7,196 bases of DNA from Gammaproteobacteria bacterium (GTDB lineage: Bacteria; Pseudomonadota; Gammaproteobacteria; Pseudomonadales; Azotimanducaceae_A): contig JAPPKV010000440.1 in the NCBI GenBank assembly GCA_028819775.1, positions 1-7,196 on the forward strand. The letters are read 5' to 3'. A program made the position numbers and the translations under genes. Positions 5,736 through 7,196 of this stretch are shown here, piece after piece. Within the stretch, counting starts at the first letter, position 1. Each line of letters opens with the position of its first letter. The notes beneath the pieces were generated by a model. That model was not told the origin of the DNA. It worked only from the letters and a program-made list of their open reading frames with translations, and did not search any database.

Positions 5736-6929
5736 ATGGTATCGTGCTCCATCGTGATCCCCAGAACAGCCCATGCGCGCGCGATCAAGGAACGCCTTGG
5801 TTCCTTTCCGGTCGTTGCTATTCTCGGTCCACGTCAGATCGGCAAGACGACATTGGCGCGTCAGGTCGCGCGATCGTACCCTGGTGCGGCGCATCGCCTG
5901 GACTTGGAGAATCCTGTCGATCTCAATCGGCTGCTCGAAGATCCGGGCCTCGTATTGGACGAGTTGCGTGGTCTCGTCGTCATTGACGAAATACAACGGC
6001 GACCGGACCTGTTTCCGATTCTCCGCGTCCTTGCCGATCGGCGTCCGTTACCGGCCCGGTTCTTGGTACTTGGCAGCGCATCGCCGGATCTGATTCGCCA
6101 GTCTTCGGAGTCGCTCGCCGGGCGCATCGCCTACCACGACCTGGGCGGACTGGGTCTGGCGGAAGTCGGCTATCACCGTTTGAGCCGTCGGTGGCTACGG
6201 GGTGGGTTTCCGCCGGCTTGGCTAGCTCGATCCAATGCCGCTGCGACAGTTTGGATCGAGAGCTTCATTCGCACGTTTCTGGAACGCGACCTCCCGGAAC
6301 TCGGAATCCGCGTCCCGGGACCGGCGATGCGTCGATTCTGGACGATGCTGGCGCACTGTCACGGCCAGGTCTTGAATGCGTCGGAGTTTGCCCGGTCGTT
6401 CGGAGTTGCCGACACCACGGTGCGACGCTACCTGGATATCCTCACCGGGGCGTTGGTGGTTCGTCAGTTGCAGCCGTGGCATGCCAATGTTGCAAAAAGG
6501 CAGGTGAAGGCACCGAAGATCTACTTGCGAGACACGGGTGTGCTCCACGCCCTGCTGGGCATCGGCGACATGCGATCCTTGGAGTCGCATCCGAAGGTCG
6601 GCCCGTCGTGGGAGGGGCTGATCTTGGAGACCATCATCAACCAGGTGGGCCTGCCGCATGAACATGCCCATTTCTGGGGTGCGCATGCGGGCGGCGAACT
6701 GGACCTGGTGTTCTCGCGCAGTACCAAGCGCCTAGGAGTCGAGATCAAGCGAACGTCGGCGCCACAGGTCACTCGGTCCATGCACAAGGTAATGGAGCTC
6801 CTGGACCTCGCTGAACTGATCGTGATCCATGCGGGCCGTGATTCGTTCCGGCTCGCACGCAACATCCGCGCGGTGTCGGCGAGCCGAATGGGCAGCGACC
6901 TCGGTTTGGGGCGGTGGCCCCGCCTGTAG
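5736..6929 (+). CDS. AAA family ATPase with DUF4143 C-terminal region (COG1373 type)
   Basis: The 397-residue product has Walker A GPRQIGKT (31-38), Walker B VVIDE (81-85) and a sensor-like GSAS (113-116), the AAA_14 layout. A winged-helix-like segment follows (NASEFARSFGVADTTVRRYL, 214-233), then DTGVLHALLG (266-275). The C-terminal HAGGELDLVF (317-326) with GVEIKRT (334-340) resembles a PD-(D/E)xK nuclease core (Glu321, Asp323, Glu336, Lys338). Proteins of this family are widespread, often mobile or near toxin and defence genes, and their role is mostly unknown. Start: ATG 5736 is used; GTG 5754 would give MIPRT..., the more usual N-terminus, and neither has a clear ribosome site. The early codons use many A/T third bases (CTT, GGT, TTT, GTT, GCT, ATT), unlike the transporter and hydrolase genes, which suggests acquisition by transfer. 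It is probably not part of the catabolic pathway. Confidence 0.88.
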   Translation: MVSCSIVIPRTAHARAIKERLGSFPVVAILGPRQIGKTTLARQVARSYPGAAHRLDLENPVDLNRLLEDPGLVLDELRGLVVIDEIQRRPDLFPILRVLADRRPLPARFLVLGSASPDLIRQSSESLAGRIAYHDLGGLGLAEVGYHRLSRRWLRGGFPPAWLARSNAAATVWIESFIRTFLERDLPELGIRVPGPAMRRFWTMLAHCHGQVLNASEFARSFGVADTTVRRYLDILTGALVVRQLQPWHANVAKRQVKAPKIYLRDTGVLHALLGIGDMRSLESHPKVGPSWEGLILETIINQVGLPHEHAHFWGAHAGGELDLVFSRSTKRLGVEIKRTSAPQVTRSMHKVMELLDLAELIVIHAGRDSFRLARNIRAVSASRMGSDLGLGRWPRL

Positions 6930-6931
6930 CG

Positions 6932-7196
6932 ATGTTTGCCGGGCTACTGTTCGAACCCACCCGCTTGCCGGGCGAGGCCGAAGCACTAAGGGCCGAGGTT
7001 CGCAACTTCGTCGCCCGGGAACTTCCGTCGGGCTACTGGCCGAACTCGGACTTCAACGAGGGCCACAGTCCGGCGTTCTCGCGCCGCCTTGGCGAGCGGG
7101 GCTGGATCGGCATGACCTGGCCGAAGCGATTCGGCGGGGGCGAACGCACCTTCTTCGAACGCTACGTGGTGACCGAGGAGTTGCTGGCCGCCGGGG
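6932..7196 (+). CDS. Acyl-CoA dehydrogenase, N-terminal part (cut by window end)
   Basis: ATG 6932, 2 nt after the ATPase stop, opens a frame that runs off the window for 88 codons. It reads MFAGLLFEPTRLPGEAEALR, then AEVRNFVARELP, GERGWIGMTWPKRFGG (residues 53-68) and YVVTEELLAAG at the edge. This is the alpha-helical N-terminal domain of the flavin-dependent acyl-CoA dehydrogenase family; GW-x-G-M-x-WP-x-x-FGG followed by a TEELLAAG helix is characteristic. The enzyme would make an alpha,beta double bond in an acyl-CoA, passing electrons to electron-transfer flavoprotein. The FAD-binding and catalytic Glu regions lie beyond the window, so activity cannot be judged. Upstream GGCGGTGG is at best a weak ribosome site. 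Together with the HCCA-isomerase-like gene it points to carboxylic-acid catabolism. Confidence 0.85.
   Translation, partial: MFAGLLFEPTRLPGEAEALRAEVRNFVARELPSGYWPNSDFNEGHSPAFSRRLGERGWIGMTWPKRFGGGERTFFERYVVTEELLAAG

Noticed and set aside
6908..6921. GGGGC/GCCCC hairpin just before the acyl-CoA dehydrogenase start
   Set aside because: Only 5 bp, inside the end of the ATPase coding region and followed by no T-tract; expected by chance at this GC content.

Overview
This window is GC-rich and densely coding, with every recognisable gene on the + strand. Gene content (a tripartite TRAP transporter, a kappa-GST/HCCA-isomerase-like protein and an acyl-CoA dehydrogenase), G/C-ending codons and REP-like palindromes suggest a chromosomal segment of a proteobacterium, perhaps an uncultured marine or host-associated one. 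That placement is inference; no phylogenetic marker is present.

Layout. Positions 1-133 are a leader with an AT-rich first 40 bases, a possible TATAAT box and a run of palindromes that continues into the 5' end of the first gene. Positions 134-3020 encode a complete TRAP transporter in the order dctP-dctQ-dctM, with a 2-nt gap and then a 4-nt GTGA overlap. After 10 nt, with a strong ribosome binding site lying on the dctM stop codon, comes a membrane-anchored metallo-beta-lactamase-fold hydrolase (3031-4077) with RNase Z/arylsulfatase-type motifs. A 42-nt gap holding a 9-bp inverted repeat that reaches the next start codon leads to a two-domain thioredoxin-fold protein of the DsbA/HCCA-isomerase type (4120-5508). 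These five genes look like one operon. Positions 5509-5735 are non-coding and carry a 119-bp element with perfect 12-bp inverted ends and nested hairpins. Next are a COG1373-type AAA ATPase with a DUF4143 C-terminal region (5736-6929), whose codon use differs visibly from its neighbours, and, 2 nt later, the start of an acyl-CoA dehydrogenase cut by the window edge (6932-7196).

How the genes may work together (inference): the TRAP system would import a carboxylated or hydrophobic acid, the periplasm-facing MBL enzyme could hydrolyse an ester, lactone or similar precursor outside the inner membrane, and the HCCA-isomerase-like protein and acyl-CoA dehydrogenase would act on the imported compound or its CoA ester. 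The ATPase looks like a later insertion unrelated to this pathway. The least ordinary points are the duplicated, asymmetrically degenerated HCCA-isomerase fold, the hydrolase coupled to a transporter, the variant ligand-site motif in DctP, and related palindromes at both ends of the five-gene block.
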